Origin: Sphingobacteriales bacterium
GTDB taxonomy: Bacteria > Bacteroidota > Bacteroidia > Chitinophagales > UBA2359
DNA: 64,000 bases
Direction of reading: 5' to 3'
NCBI GenBank assembly: GCA_016706405.1
Contig: JADJJT010000002.1
Coordinates: 62,001 to 126,000, forward strand
The number at the start of each line of letters is the position of its first letter. The stretch's first letter is position 1. A program made the position numbers and the translations under genes. Under the pieces are notes generated by a model that worked only from the letters and a program-made list of their open reading frames with translations, had not been told where the DNA came from and did not search any database. This document shows, piece after piece, positions 48,468-58,389 of the stretch.

Positions 48468-50002
48468 ATGATACATCCTTTAGAGCGTTTAAATGCTTTA
48501 TGGGCATTCAGTTTTTTTGCCCTTTTATTAACAGGTGCTTTGGGCCTACAAGCGCAAACCTGTTCGTTTACCATTAATGGGTCGGGGCCGCCATTTTACC
48601 TTTGTGCCAGCGATTTGCCGGCAACCCTCGAAGGAAGCCCCAGCGGCGGCAGCTTTTCGGGGTCGGCAGTTATTGGCAATATTTTTAATCCGGTGGCTAT
48701 ACCGGGCGAGTTTATGATTACCTATTTAGCACCCGGCGCAGCCTGCGTTGTTACCGAAACCATTCAGGTTGATGTTCCCTCGAAAAAAGCCATGCCCAAC
48801 CCTATTGCCGATTTTTATTGTAAGAACGACAATACTTCGTATCCTTTATCCGGAAACTTAGGCGCCGATGGCTATTTTACCCTCGACAATATTAAAGCTT
48901 CAAACATTACGCCCTCGCTACTTAGCCCCGGCCCTCACACCTTGCAATATGCGTATATTGACCCAAACAACGGCTGCGTTGATGTTTATACTAATATTAT
49001 TAACGTAATGACCCCACCCGACATGACGGTTAAAGGGTTGTTGCCCGTTTTTTGTTTAGATAATCCCGTAACATCTTTATCGTGTGTGGGCACCTTAGCG
49101 GGGCCTGGTATTACCGGAGGTTATGCTTTTGACCCCGCTAAAGCCGGATTGGGCAAACATATTATTACCCATACATTTGCCGATTTAGCTAATATTTGTA
49201 AAGCTACCGAAACATTTACCGTTGAAGTGGTTGCCCCGTTAAACTTAGATTTTGCTTTGACAACTGACAACTGTTTTGCTGAAACCGACACCATCGCTTA
49301 TACCGGACAAGCCCTTGACGCAACGGCAGCTTATAACTGGTCGGTCGAGGGGGGCAAATTATACAAAACCTTAACAATATGGTAGTTGTAAAATGGCAGG
49401 GTATGGGCAATAAACAAGTAACACTTACACTAAACAATGTAGTTTGTGAAGGGGCTTCGTTAAGCAAAAATATTTCAAAATCAGAACTTGCCGTTGGCTT
49501 ACCCGAAAACATACTGTTAAAAGGCGGGCAAACATACACCTTTGAGCCGGCAATAAATAACCCCGATGGCCTTAATCTTAGCTACTTGTGGTCGCCAAGT
49601 TTGGGTTTATCGTGTAGTACCTGCCCCCAACCCATAGCGGCACCCGGCATAACTACTAACTATCAACTCACCATTACCGATGCTAATAACTGCACCATTA
49701 CAAGAAACACCACTATTACAATTGTTGATGGCCAGCCTATTTTTGTGCCAAATATTTTTACCCCAAACGACGATGGCCTAAACGATATATTATATGTACG
49801 AGGCAGCAGTATTGAGGCGCTAACCTTTGCCATTTTTGACCGCATGGGCGAAAAAGTATTTGAAACAAGCGACCAAACTACCGGATGGGACGGTACCTGG
49901 CGCAATAAAAAACTGAACGGCGTATATGTTTGGGTGGCACAAGTTACCTTGCTGGGCGGTAAACCCGAAATTTATAAAGGCACCATAACCGTTGTCAGAT
50001 AA
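48468..50002 (+). CDS. T9SS type B sorting-domain surface protein (one indel), partner of PorP/SprF
   Basis: Restored length ~511 aa. The ATG at 48468 begins a signal peptide ending 'LLLTGALGLQAQ'. Several Ig-like modules follow ('CASDLPATLEGSPSGGSFSG', 'CLDNPVTSLSCVGTLAGPGI'). The frame breaks between the G6 at 49349-49354 and the AAA at 49356-49358. Restoring one base joins 'YNWSVEGG' to 'KIIQNLNNMVVVKWQGMG', and the protein continues to a gliding-motility-associated type B CTD (VPNIFTPNDDGLNDILYV to YKGTITVV). The next gene encodes PorP/SprF, the usual outer-membrane partner of type B substrates. A role as adhesin or structural surface protein is inferred. Confidence 0.85.
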
Positions 50003-50195
50003 AAAAAAACGTTTTTATTTAAGGTAAAACTACTATTTGCAAAAGAAACAACTAAGCAACAAATTAATAGCTAATATCCGGATAAAAACCCCTTGCAAAA
50101 CACAATGATTAATAATAGGTGTAATTCGAAAATCAAACTCATCGCTTCTTCTCTCAAAGCTCATCAATAATAATAATATTTTACATTTAAGCAAA

Positions 50196-51251
50196 ATGCG
50201 TTACTATTATATTTTACAATTCGTTTTCTTGTTGGGTTTAGCTAACGCCTTACAAGCGCAAGATACCCATTTTTCGCAAAACTTTGCCAACCCAATATTT
50301 TTAAACCCAGGCATTACTGGCATTATTAACGGCGATACCCGTGTAGTAGGCATTTACCGCAGTCAGTGGGGCAGTTTAGTACCCGAAAACCCATTTAAAA
50401 CCTATTTGGTATCGGCTGATATGGCTTTTGCCGGCGCCGGCAGGCGCGACAGGTTTGGCCTGGGCTTAATGGCCTACAAAGATGGCGGTGGGGCTGTAAA
50501 TTTTGCTACGCATTATATTGATGCTTCGTTCTCGTACATTTTGGCTTTAAATGACAATAGTTACTTAGGCGCAGGTTTTGCCGGAGGTATGACGCAGCGC
50601 GGTTTTGATATTAACAACGCACAATTTGACGACCAATATATTGACGGCTCGGTTAGCACCAACCCCTCGGCTGATGTAGGCAATTTGGCTACAAGTTTAT
50701 GGCGTGCCAATCTTGGTGCCGGCTTGTTATATTACACCTCGCCATCAGCACGCAGCAATTTTTTTACAGGAATAGCAATGCACCATATTACTTCGCCAAA
50801 TAGCAGTTTTACCGAACTAAATATTAACGACGAAGACAAAGTACATCAAAAAATATCAGCACAAATTGGCGGTAATTTACCCATTGGCAACCACCTCGAC
50901 CTTGCCCCCAGTGCTTGGTTTGTTAAACAAGGCCCGCATCAAAAAATAGATATCGGTACATTTTTTAGATATATTTTTGATAGTGACACAAAATATGGCC
51001 TCGAGCGCTCGGTAAGCATTGGCCCTTGGGTGCGCTTAGGCAATCATATATCCGGATTTGGTATGAATGACTTAGTAATTGCAGGCAAAATTACTTACGA
51101 TAATTTAGGTGTTGGTCTTAGTTACGATATTAATTTAGCCAACGAATTAAAAATAGCCAACGGTGGGCGTGGTGGCTTCGAAATATCGTTAAGCTATACT
51201 GGTTTGCTGCGCCCTTCGCACCGCGACTCGTACAGTTGCCCAAATTTTTAA
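50196..51251 (+). CDS. PorP/SprF family T9SS outer-membrane protein
   Basis: 351 aa. The signal peptide ends 'LLGLANALQAQ' and the mature protein opens with the family hallmark 'DTHFSQNFANPIFLNPGITG'. It then follows 'VVGIYRSQWGSLVPENPFKTYLVSADMA', here seen as beta-strands of an outer-membrane barrel. PorP/SprF proteins are needed for delivery or anchoring of specific type B substrates, as with SprF and SprB in Flavobacterium. The position 193 bp after a type B substrate gene on the same strand fits that pairing. The C-terminal tail 'RDSYSCPNF' is slightly unusual in ending with a Cys-containing extension. Confidence 0.92.
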   Translation: MRYYYILQFVFLLGLANALQAQDTHFSQNFANPIFLNPGITGIINGDTRVVGIYRSQWGSLVPENPFKTYLVSADMAFAGAGRRDRFGLGLMAYKDGGGAVNFATHYIDASFSYILALNDNSYLGAGFAGGMTQRGFDINNAQFDDQYIDGSVSTNPSADVGNLATSLWRANLGAGLLYYTSPSARSNFFTGIAMHHITSPNSSFTELNINDEDKVHQKISAQIGGNLPIGNHLDLAPSAWFVKQGPHQKIDIGTFFRYIFDSDTKYGLERSVSIGPWVRLGNHISGFGMNDLVIAGKITYDNLGVGLSYDINLANELKIANGGRGGFEISLSYTGLLRPSHRDSYSCPNF

Positions 51252-51298
51252 CACTATATTTATTACTTACAAATACGGTGTATAGACACATTTGCGAA

Positions 51299-53731
51299 TT
51301 AAAACGGATACCCAAAGCCCAAATTTAGGGTTAGGTTGTTGCGCCGCCATTTACTTGATAGTGGATTAGTATTTTTAAATACCCAACGTCCTTGTTCGGG
51401 TTGGCGTGGGTCAAGTATGGGTACGCCCAAGTCTAAGCGCAATACAAAATAACTCAAATCCAAACGCAAGCCAAATCCGGTTCCTACGGCTATTTCTTTG
51501 TAAAATCGCTTGAAATCAAAAACGCCACTTTTGGTTAAATCGTCGGTGTAATATAGCTGCCAGATATTGCCGGCATCGGCAAAAATTGCCCCATCAAAAT
51601 ACGAAAACAAGTGAAAACGGTACTCAATATTAGCTTCCATTTTGAGGTTGCCGTATCGTTCAAAATCTTGTACTTTAAACAGCGAAATATCAACTGTATC
51701 GCTGCCAAAATTGGTGCCGTCGTAATATAAGCCCAAACTTCCGGGGCCAATACTGCGCAGTTTAAAACTTCTTATATCTGAGGTGCCGCCCGCACTAAAC
51801 GATTTAATGTAAGGCAGCCATGCGTTGCAGTCGGGTGTATTGCAATAGGGTATTCCAAGTCCGGCATAAGCGCGCAAGGCTATAGCTCGTTTACCTCCGG
51901 TAAAAATATAGCGGCGTATATCGGCTTCTAATTTAACGTATCGCGAGTAGTCGGTTCCTAAAATTTTAATGCCATCCTTGGCAGTTCCCATTGTTTTAAG
52001 TAAACTTTCAAGGGCAAAAATACTATTTCCCGAGAGGTCAATATTTCCTTTAAAGAAGGTAAAGTTTTTAACGCGGCTGAGGTCTTGGTTATTATATAAA
52101 TAGCTGTAACTGCCACCGATTAGCAAGTTCTGGTCAAGAGTTAAAATGGCTAAATAGGTGTTTCGGGCTAAAAGTTCTAAAAAGGCATCGGTAAAATTGC
52201 GGTAGTTGATAAAACTAATGCTAATTGGGCTAATAATATGACGTTTGCGTTCGTTTTCTCTGAAGTCGTAACTGTACGAAAAATTATAGGCATTTAGGGT
52301 GTAGTAGGCTAACCTGCGCTGGTAATTATAACCGGCCTGAATTTGTGTTTTTGGCCGGAAATAAGGTGAACTGCGCTTGCTTTTAATAAATAATAATTTA
52401 GGAAAACTAAGGGTAAATGGGGTATTTATTTCGAGGGTGTTTAGCAGTTGAAGGGTATCTTTGGCCAAATTAAACTCAACAGCTACATAGGGCGAAAAAC
52501 TAAACTGTTCGGCAGCTTTAAATGTATTTGGATTGCGGTATGAGCCTGTTAACGACAAACCTAACGACCTCGATGCTACCGTAGCTGAGTTGCTTTGCAA
52601 GTTATGAGCGCCGAACTCGGTAGTCAGCGCATGTTTTTTTACCGGAGTTAATAAAATAGAGCAGTCGAGGGTTGCCGAGTCGGTTGCCGATGGCTCGTAG
52701 CGCACATTTACAAACTGGTAAGTCCCCAAATCAAGTAAATGTCTTATAGTATATTCGTGGCGGCGTTGCGAGTATATACTTTTAGGTTTGACCAAAATAA
52801 TATCGTTTAGCAGCGACGGTTTAACCGATGATTTGCCGTTTTCGCTGAGGTAAATAAAACTGCCAATGGTATCAGTTTGATATTTTTGGGCGTGCGAACC
52901 TGTGTAGTAAGGATATACTTTTACCTTGCCAATTTTGTATTGTATATGTTTGTTGTGGGGTTTTGCCGGATGTTTAAGTTCTAAGTATAAATTGACTTTG
53001 TGGTTAAAACTGCTGTCTAATTTAAAATGCAAGTACTGACGCCCAAAGTCAAAAAATCCGTTGTTGCGCATCACCGCATTTAGTCGGTCAATTTCTTTTT
53101 GTAACAAGGTGCCATCAAATTGCTGCCCTGTTTTTAAATAGGTGCCGCTTTTTGCATTTTTAAGAAGTTTGACGGCTAACGAAACAGAATCTTCCGGATA
53201 AAAGATTTCGTCAACTGAATACGGTTTAGGCAAATTAATATGGTAGGTAACAACTGTTTTCCGTTTCAATTTAATAAAGAAAAGCCTGCGGGCTGGTTGG
53301 GTGGTGAAGTGCACTTTTGCTCCAAAATACCCTTTGTTAAATAAATAGTTTTGCATGTTTTTAGCACTCAGGCCAATAGCTACGCTATCTACAAGGGCGG
53401 GGGGCTGACCAATATTCTTTTTAATCCATCCTAACGGGCCTTTGTTAAATGGGTAAAACCGATTATATACACTAAGCCTAAATTTAGCGAGGTTTAGAGC
53501 CTTGTCGTTGGGTTTTGGGTTGGCCAACAGGTACAAATTGTTATCGAAGTCGGTTTTGTTTTTTATTTTTTCTGAAGCCTTTACATCAAACTTATTTTTT
53601 TTAAGCAGCGTTTGCCCTTTGGGTACATGTCGCGCCGACCCACATCCGGATGCCAATACTAAATACAAAGTAAGGGTTAATCCGGTTAAAAAATACCAAA
53701 ACGGGGTTGTTCTTTTAATTAGGTTGCGCAT
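51299..53731 (-). CDS. TamL-type Omp85/BamA-family outer-membrane lipoprotein
   Basis: 810 aa. The N-terminus carries a lipoprotein signal with lipobox LVLASGC, followed by 'SARHVPKGQTLLKKNKFDV', the opening typical of Bacteroidota TamL (translocation and assembly module lipoprotein). POTRA-like domains span ~60-390 and contain 'NYLFNKGYFGAKVHFTT'. The C-terminal half is a 16-strand barrel of the surface-antigen D15 type, with 'SAGGTSDIRSFKLRSIGPGS' (containing the R-S-F-x-x-R motif) and a final strand 'NNLTLNLGFGYPF' ending in Phe. It likely inserts or translocates outer-membrane proteins together with a TamB partner, which is not in the window. A TAATTTTG box at 53822-53829 may be its -7 element. 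Confidence 0.88.
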   Translation of the reverse strand: MRNLIKRTTPFWYFLTGLTLTLYLVLASGCGSARHVPKGQTLLKKNKFDVKASEKIKNKTDFDNNLYLLANPKPNDKALNLAKFRLSVYNRFYPFNKGPLGWIKKNIGQPPALVDSVAIGLSAKNMQNYLFNKGYFGAKVHFTTQPARRLFFIKLKRKTVVTYHINLPKPYSVDEIFYPEDSVSLAVKLLKNAKSGTYLKTGQQFDGTLLQKEIDRLNAVMRNNGFFDFGRQYLHFKLDSSFNHKVNLYLELKHPAKPHNKHIQYKIGKVKVYPYYTGSHAQKYQTDTIGSFIYLSENGKSSVKPSLLNDIILVKPKSIYSQRRHEYTIRHLLDLGTYQFVNVRYEPSATDSATLDCSILLTPVKKHALTTEFGAHNLQSNSATVASRSLGLSLTGSYRNPNTFKAAEQFSFSPYVAVEFNLAKDTLQLLNTLEINTPFTLSFPKLLFIKSKRSSPYFRPKTQIQAGYNYQRRLAYYTLNAYNFSYSYDFRENERKRHIISPISISFINYRNFTDAFLELLARNTYLAILTLDQNLLIGGSYSYLYNNQDLSRVKNFTFFKGNIDLSGNSIFALESLLKTMGTAKDGIKILGTDYSRYVKLEADIRRYIFTGGKRAIALRAYAGLGIPYCNTPDCNAWLPYIKSFSAGGTSDIRSFKLRSIGPGSLGLYYDGTNFGSDTVDISLFKVQDFERYGNLKMEANIEYRFHLFSYFDGAIFADAGNIWQLYYTDDLTKSGVFDFKRFYKEIAVGTGFGLRLDLSYFVLRLDLGVPILDPRQPEQGRWVFKNTNPLSSKWRRNNLTLNLGFGYPF

Positions 53732-53863
53732 TATGCAGTTTTCAGGCGGCTAATCTTATTAATTAAGTAAATTTATAGGTAAAACAAAATTTACACTTGA
53801 AAGCTAATTGTTAGCGATGGGCAAAATTAGTTTTTTTTGTTTTGTTTGCCTCCATAAATACAG

Positions 53864-54592
53864 CTAAAAAGCTAAATAAAAGGCTTTTGTTAGGTTTTTA
53901 TAAATAGCAGTAGGCTGCCCGTTTTGATGATATAAGCATATTTGGCTAACTAATGGGTTCTTACTTATGGCTGATGCGGGTTCTTGTTTTTTCAATTCTA
54001 CTAAAATCCTTGCTGGTGGTTTGCCTTGCCGCGTAATTACTTGTATTATATGTTGAATGCACCACTGGTTTTTTTGTGCGTAAAATAGCAGTTGGTTTTG
54101 TTGTGCGATGGGCAAAATTAAATAAAATACAGCCTGTGGTTGGGCTAATTGCCCACTATAATAGAACAAAGAATTTAGGTTTAAATTTACTGTGTGCCGC
54201 GCTAATGCCCTGTCGTTTTTTGCTGGCAGCTTACTTTTGCTAAAATAAGGAGGGTTGGCAATAAAGGCATCGAAAAAAGGTGGCGGATTTGTAGTTTGCA
54301 AACTGTGGGGTAATACTTTTACCCTGTTTGCCCATGGCGAGGCAGCTATATTTTGAAGCGCTTGGTGGTAGGCGACTTCATGCGGCTCGATAGCGGTTAT
54401 GTGTAAATGGGGGTGTTGCTGCGCTACCATAAGGGCCAAAATACCGGTTCCGGTGCCAATATCTAACACCTGCGAGGCATTGGCATTTATGCTTGCCCAA
54501 GCGCCTAATAACACACTGTCAATACTTATTTTCATGGGGCAGTTGTTTTGCTGTATGCTAAACTGCTTAAACGAAAAATGAGGATTGGACAT
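53864..54592 (-). CDS. trmN6: tRNA1(Val) adenine(37)-N6-methyltransferase
   Basis: SAM-dependent N6-adenine methyltransferase of the YfiC/TrmN6 type, 242 aa. It starts with 'FSFKQFSIQQNNCPMKISID', the family N-terminus (K-Q-F-x-I-x-Q-x-x-x-x-M-K-V). Motif I is VLDIGTGTGILALM and the catalytic motif is FIANPPYF (N-P-P-Y). The C-terminal region matches the family (VYLILP, ARILVELKK). It has no close operon partner. It lies divergent from nothing and downstream of the PaaE-like reductase on the same strand (138-bp gap). Confidence 0.9.
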   Translation of the reverse strand: MSNPHFSFKQFSIQQNNCPMKISIDSVLLGAWASINANASQVLDIGTGTGILALMVAQQHPHLHITAIEPHEVAYHQALQNIAASPWANRVKVLPHSLQTTNPPPFFDAFIANPPYFSKSKLPAKNDRALARHTVNLNLNSLFYYSGQLAQPQAVFYLILPIAQQNQLLFYAQKNQWCIQHIIQVITRQGKPPARILVELKKQEPASAISKNPLVSQICLYHQNGQPTAIYKNLTKAFYLAF

Positions 54593-54730
54593 GGTTTCTT
54601 ATTTGCTCTATCATTTGATTTTATTGCCCTGTTTTTGGTTTTTTGACTTGTTCAGAACCTGTTCAGCCAAACCTCCGGAGTTAAACCAACAAGCTAAACC
54701 AAACGGGATTATAACCGTTGTTTGTATTTG

Positions 54731-55822
54731 TTAGTTCTCGTCAAAACTAAGTACTACCTTAGGTGTTTTGGGGTGCGACTGGCAAGTAAGTACATAGCCT
54801 TGTTCTACTTCTTCGGGTTCAAGGGCGTAGTTTACCTCCATTACAACCTCGCCTTGCAAAACACGCGCTTTGCAGGTGCAGCAAACCCCTCCTTTGCAAG
54901 CATAGGGCAACTCGGCACCAAATTTTTGGGCAGCTTCGAGTATGCTTTGCCCACTTGACTTTAACGGAAAATCGAAAGCGTTGCCATCTAAAATAACGGT
55001 TATTTGGCTTTCGAGGTCGTTTGTAGTATTAGCGGCCATGTTTTGGGCAAACGCTTCTTTGGCTGCCGCCGCCGAACTGGCGGTAAACAGCTCAAAATGA
55101 ATTCGGTTTTTAGGTACACGCAGTTCTTGTAAGGTGTTCGATACTTCGTTTATCATACTCTCGGGGCCACATAAAAAATAAGCGTTTACAGTGGCCGCGT
55201 CAAAAAATTTAAAGGCAAACACGGCACATTTTTCTCCGGTTATTCGCCCTCTAAACAAATGCGCTCCAACATTTTCGCCGCTTATTATATGGTGCACCAC
55301 CAATCGGGTTAAGTATTTGTTTTTTAGCTGCTCTAACTCCTCCCTAAAAATAATACTTTCGGTGTTTCTGTTGCCTAAAAACAGTATAAACTGGCTTTGA
55401 GGCTCGGTATATAAAGTAGATTTTATAAGAGAAATAATGGGTGTAATGCCACTGCCGGCGGCAAAACCCACATACTGGTTGCTATTATCGGGGTGTAAAG
55501 GCGTATAAAAACTTCCGGATGGCTCCATAACGTCTAACACATCTCCCTCTTTAAGCATTTCGTTGGCAAATGTAGAGAAAATTCCGGAAGGTATTTTTTT
55601 TACTGCCACCCGCAATTCGGCTTCGTGGGGGGCGCTGCAAATCGAGTACGACCGCCTTATTTCCTCTCCTGAAATAGTAGTTTTCAAGGTTAGGTTTTGA
55701 CCGGCAATATATTGGTAATTCTTAGCCAGGTTATTGGGCACATTAAAAACTACCGAAACGGTATCGGGGGTCTCGCGGCGTATTTGTTTTACTACAAGGG
55801 GGTTAAATTTTGGCGCAGCCAT
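54731..55822 (-). CDS. PaaE-like flavin/2Fe-2S oxidoreductase
   Basis: 363 aa, electron-transfer reductase of the ferredoxin-NADP reductase superfamily with fused plant-type ferredoxin. The FAD domain has RRSYSICSAP. The NAD(P) domain has GFAAGSGITPIISLI and a terminal 'AYFLCGPESMINEV' (C-G-P motif). The C-terminal ferredoxin has the cluster ligands C-x4-C-x2-C...C in 'ACKGGVCCTCKARV' and 'VLTCQSHP'. In Bacteroidota such proteins are often annotated as the PaaE subunit of phenylacetyl-CoA oxygenase, but no paa genes are near. The partner may be another monooxygenase or a desaturase. A TAACTTTG -7 box lies ~50 bp upstream. Confidence 0.88.
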   Translation of the reverse strand: MAAPKFNPLVVKQIRRETPDTVSVVFNVPNNLAKNYQYIAGQNLTLKTTISGEEIRRSYSICSAPHEAELRVAVKKIPSGIFSTFANEMLKEGDVLDVMEPSGSFYTPLHPDNSNQYVGFAAGSGITPIISLIKSTLYTEPQSQFILFLGNRNTESIIFREELEQLKNKYLTRLVVHHIISGENVGAHLFRGRITGEKCAVFAFKFFDAATVNAYFLCGPESMINEVSNTLQELRVPKNRIHFELFTASSAAAAKEAFAQNMAANTTNDLESQITVILDGNAFDFPLKSSGQSILEAAQKFGAELPYACKGGVCCTCKARVLQGEVVMEVNYALEPEEVEQGYVLTCQSHPKTPKVVLSFDEN

Positions 55823-56149
55823 ACAAACAATACTCTTTTTATTACTATTATACTTAATAAAGTTAATTTTTTTTGCAAAGTTAGTGTTTTGTTGGCATTT
55901 TTGTTGGTCTTAAAAAAAGCAATTTGCAAATGCCGAGTTGCTTTTTCTAAAAAACAGAGCACAAAAAAAACACCTTCGAGCGAACCACACAAAGCACTAT
56001 TAATTTATTCTCCGGATGGAGGTGCTAAATTGGTATCGTTCGAAGGCGTACAATAGAACAAAATTAATTAGTTCTTATAATAATTAGCCTAAGTAACAGG
56101 ATCAAAAAAATAATTACAGCGGGAAAAAGACAAGTAAGGTAATAAATGT

Positions 56150-56458
56150 TTATTTGCCTTTTTTGCCCGATGGTTTTTTAGGTGCGGGGTTAATACTATC
56201 GTCAAGATTTTTTCCGGCTTTAAACCGGGCTACTTTTTTTGCAGCAATATTTAATTCTTTTCCGGTTTTAGGGTTCCGGCCGGTACGCGCTTTGCGTTCG
56301 CCTACCGAAAATGTGCCAAAGCCTACTAATGTAACTTTATCGCCCGTTTTTAAGGCATCTTTAATAGCATCAATAGTGGCATTTAATGCAGCTCCAGCCT
56401 GTACTTTGGTAATACCCGAGGCACCGGCAATTTTATCTATGAGTTCTGCTTTATTCAT
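56150..56458 (-). CDS. HU-family DNA-binding protein
   Basis: 102 aa histone-like nucleoid protein. The N-terminus 'MNKAELIDKIAGASGITKVQ' and the DNA-minor-groove arm 'ARTGRNPKTGKELNIAAKKV' (with the R-N-P intercalation motif) are textbook HU/IHF. A ~12-residue Pro/Lys-rich tail (APKKPSGKKGK) extends beyond the usual 90-aa core, which resembles histone-H1-like tails in other Bacteroidota HU proteins. The gene is preceded by a ~500-bp AT-rich region with a TACCTTTG -7 box at 56669-56676, so it may have a ~200-nt leader. Confidence 0.95.
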   Translation of the reverse strand: MNKAELIDKIAGASGITKVQAGAALNATIDAIKDALKTGDKVTLVGFGTFSVGERKARTGRNPKTGKELNIAAKKVARFKAGKNLDDSINPAPKKPSGKKGK

Positions 56459-56972
56459 AATTATTAACTTGGGTTTGATTAAGGATTTAGGTGATAATAA
56501 ATTAATAGTTTTGCTTTGCTAAATTATAGTATAGCTAAAATTAGGCCAAAAATAATAAATTAACTGTTTAAAGTAACTACCCAATATGATTTTAATAATA
56601 GCTTAATTTTTAATTTTAAAAAATAACAATAATAAAAATTATTAGTTAATCACTATTTAAGTAAGTGGCAAAGGTAATTATTTTATTGGTTGTAAGTATT
56701 TTTAGCCACAAAAAAAACAGAATATTACTAAAAACATCACTATTTTCAAAGAAATATTAAACTTTACCGCCTTGGTAAGTGTATGCAGTAAAACAAGTGC
56801 CGGCATAACAGATAAGAATTTTAATTTAAAATAATTACAATGTGTATGTAGTCATCTTGCTCTACGGAAAGTCCAAGAGAGCATAAAACACAAGTTTTGC
56901 CCATAGAATTACGAATAATACACGTCTTCTTTGCAATTCCGAGAAAAATTATGGGCGGCATAAATATAATAC
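56459..56972. other. AT-rich intergenic region upstream of HU
   Basis: About 510 bp with strings such as 'ttaatttttaattttaaaaaataac'. On the minus strand TACCTTTG (56669-56676) is a candidate -7 box for HU. No ORF, tRNA or terminator that I can defend. A 'ggaaagtcc' near 56866 is not enough for an RNase P call. Confidence 0.45.
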
Positions 56973-58046
56973 TTAACCACCTCCTCTCGGAAACATATTA
57001 CTATTAGCAGGTTGAGGTCGCGATTGATTGCCAGGCCCCGCAGGGAAGCCCACATTTTGTTGTATAGACCGCGAGTCGGAGTTGGGGTTTATAATGCCGC
57101 CCCCCATGCTGCCAGGTTGTTGTAATTTTGGTATTGTTCGTAAAGTTTTATATTTTTCGGTGTTTGCCGGGTCAAGGTCAACTAAGGCGTTGTAGGCTTT
57201 AGTTTTGTCTTGCGGCAATACTTGGTCGTTATTAAAAATAGATAGTATTTCGTTGCTTTTGGCATTTAAAAACAAGGATAGCGCAACCACATTAGGGCTT
57301 TGTTGATTAGCGTTTTGTATATTAGTTAAGGCTTCTAAAATAGCATTACGGGCATCGTTGGCTTTGTTGTACATTTGGTCTAAGCCCATGCGGTGGTAGG
57401 TGTACCAGCCTTGGTTAAACATTTTATATTTACTGCTAAGTAAGTTTTCAACAATCCAATAACGGTTGCGGTTACCTTCAAATGCCTTCCAACCTTTATT
57501 TTTCGACTGTTGGGCGTTATTGCACAAAGCTTGTGCTTTAATTAAAAAAGGATTTCCGGCATCGGCAGAAAAACTGTTTTGGTCTAAGCCCAGTGTTAAA
57601 TAAACATAGTAGGCTACCAAATGCGTAATTTCTAAAGCATAGCCGTTTTCGTTAAATTCAAGCGGTTGATATTCAGCGTATTCAAAATCAAAATCTTTAT
57701 CAACATGGTTAATAATAGCCGTTTGATAGGCCGAGTTATACACCGGACGGCTTGCTTGTATATTGGCGCTGGCCTTAAAATAGGTTGCTCCAAGTTCTTC
57801 GCTTATACTTATGCCAAGGTTTAACGAAATTCGTTCTTCTGGTTTATATACCTCGTCTGTCCATTTGCGGTTATTAATAAATTCGCGCAATTCGTTTTCA
57901 AGAGTTTTAAAAACCTGCGGGTCAACGGTAACAAGTTTGGGGGTGTTAATGGTTATACGGGCATTAATTTCTTGAGCCTTAGCCGTAAAATAGGGCAAAG
58001 AACCCAAGGTAAAAAAGACCACAAATGAAACTAAAATATTACGCAT
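56973..58046 (-). CDS. PorD family T9SS protein (DUF4835)
   Basis: 357 aa. The signal peptide ends 'LGSLPYFTAKAQ', then comes 'EINARITINTPKLVTVDPQV', the usual start of DUF4835/PorD, followed by 'TLENELREFINNRKWTDEVY'. Helical C-terminal segments include 'EIDPANTEKYKTL'-like 'VDLDPANTEKYKTLRTIPKL'. A Gly/Pro/Gln/Ser-rich tail of ~45 residues follows. Proteins of this family are annotated as T9SS components, but their precise function is not settled. No other core T9SS gene is adjacent; it sits between HU and aspS as an independent gene. Confidence 0.82.
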   Translation of the reverse strand: MRNILVSFVVFFTLGSLPYFTAKAQEINARITINTPKLVTVDPQVFKTLENELREFINNRKWTDEVYKPEERISLNLGISISEELGATYFKASANIQASRPVYNSAYQTAIINHVDKDFDFEYAEYQPLEFNENGYALEITHLVAYYVYLTLGLDQNSFSADAGNPFLIKAQALCNNAQQSKNKGWKAFEGNRNRYWIVENLLSSKYKMFNQGWYTYHRMGLDQMYNKANDARNAILEALTNIQNANQQSPNVVALSLFLNAKSNEILSIFNNDQVLPQDKTKAYNALVDLDPANTEKYKTLRTIPKLQQPGSMGGGIINPNSDSRSIQQNVGFPAGPGNQSRPQPANSNMFPRGGG

Positions 58047-58389
58047 ATCTATAATTTTATTTAAAAAAGTGCTATTTGCTGCTATTGCATTGATAACAAG
58101 GAGGAAGAGGCTTTTATATTAGAGCAAAATTAATTTATCCGGATATTTAGTTTTGTAGCCTCGCCGTAACCTGTTTTCTTTCCGGAATAAAAAGAATAAT
58201 TATCATCAAACAAAACGTTTTACCTAAACATTAGGCTGCTATGTGTTGGCAAAATTAAGTTTATTTTTTTCAATAACAAACATAAAGCCAAATTTTATTA
58301 TTAGACATAGCTACCTTAAAAACTAAAAATCATCCGGAATTAATAAAAGACTGTCTATGTATTGATAAATATTAACTTCCAATTATAGC
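58047..58389. other. Intergenic region between porD-like gene and aspS
   Basis: About 340 bp, AT-rich, with three TCCGGA sites (near 58138, 58182 and 58333). No ORF or hairpin with a U-tract recognised. Confidence 0.45.

Noticed and set aside
56840..56930. RNase P or other structured RNA, suggested by 'ggaaagtcc'
   Set aside because: Only a short match; the other conserved segments and pairing helices of RNase P RNA are not visible.
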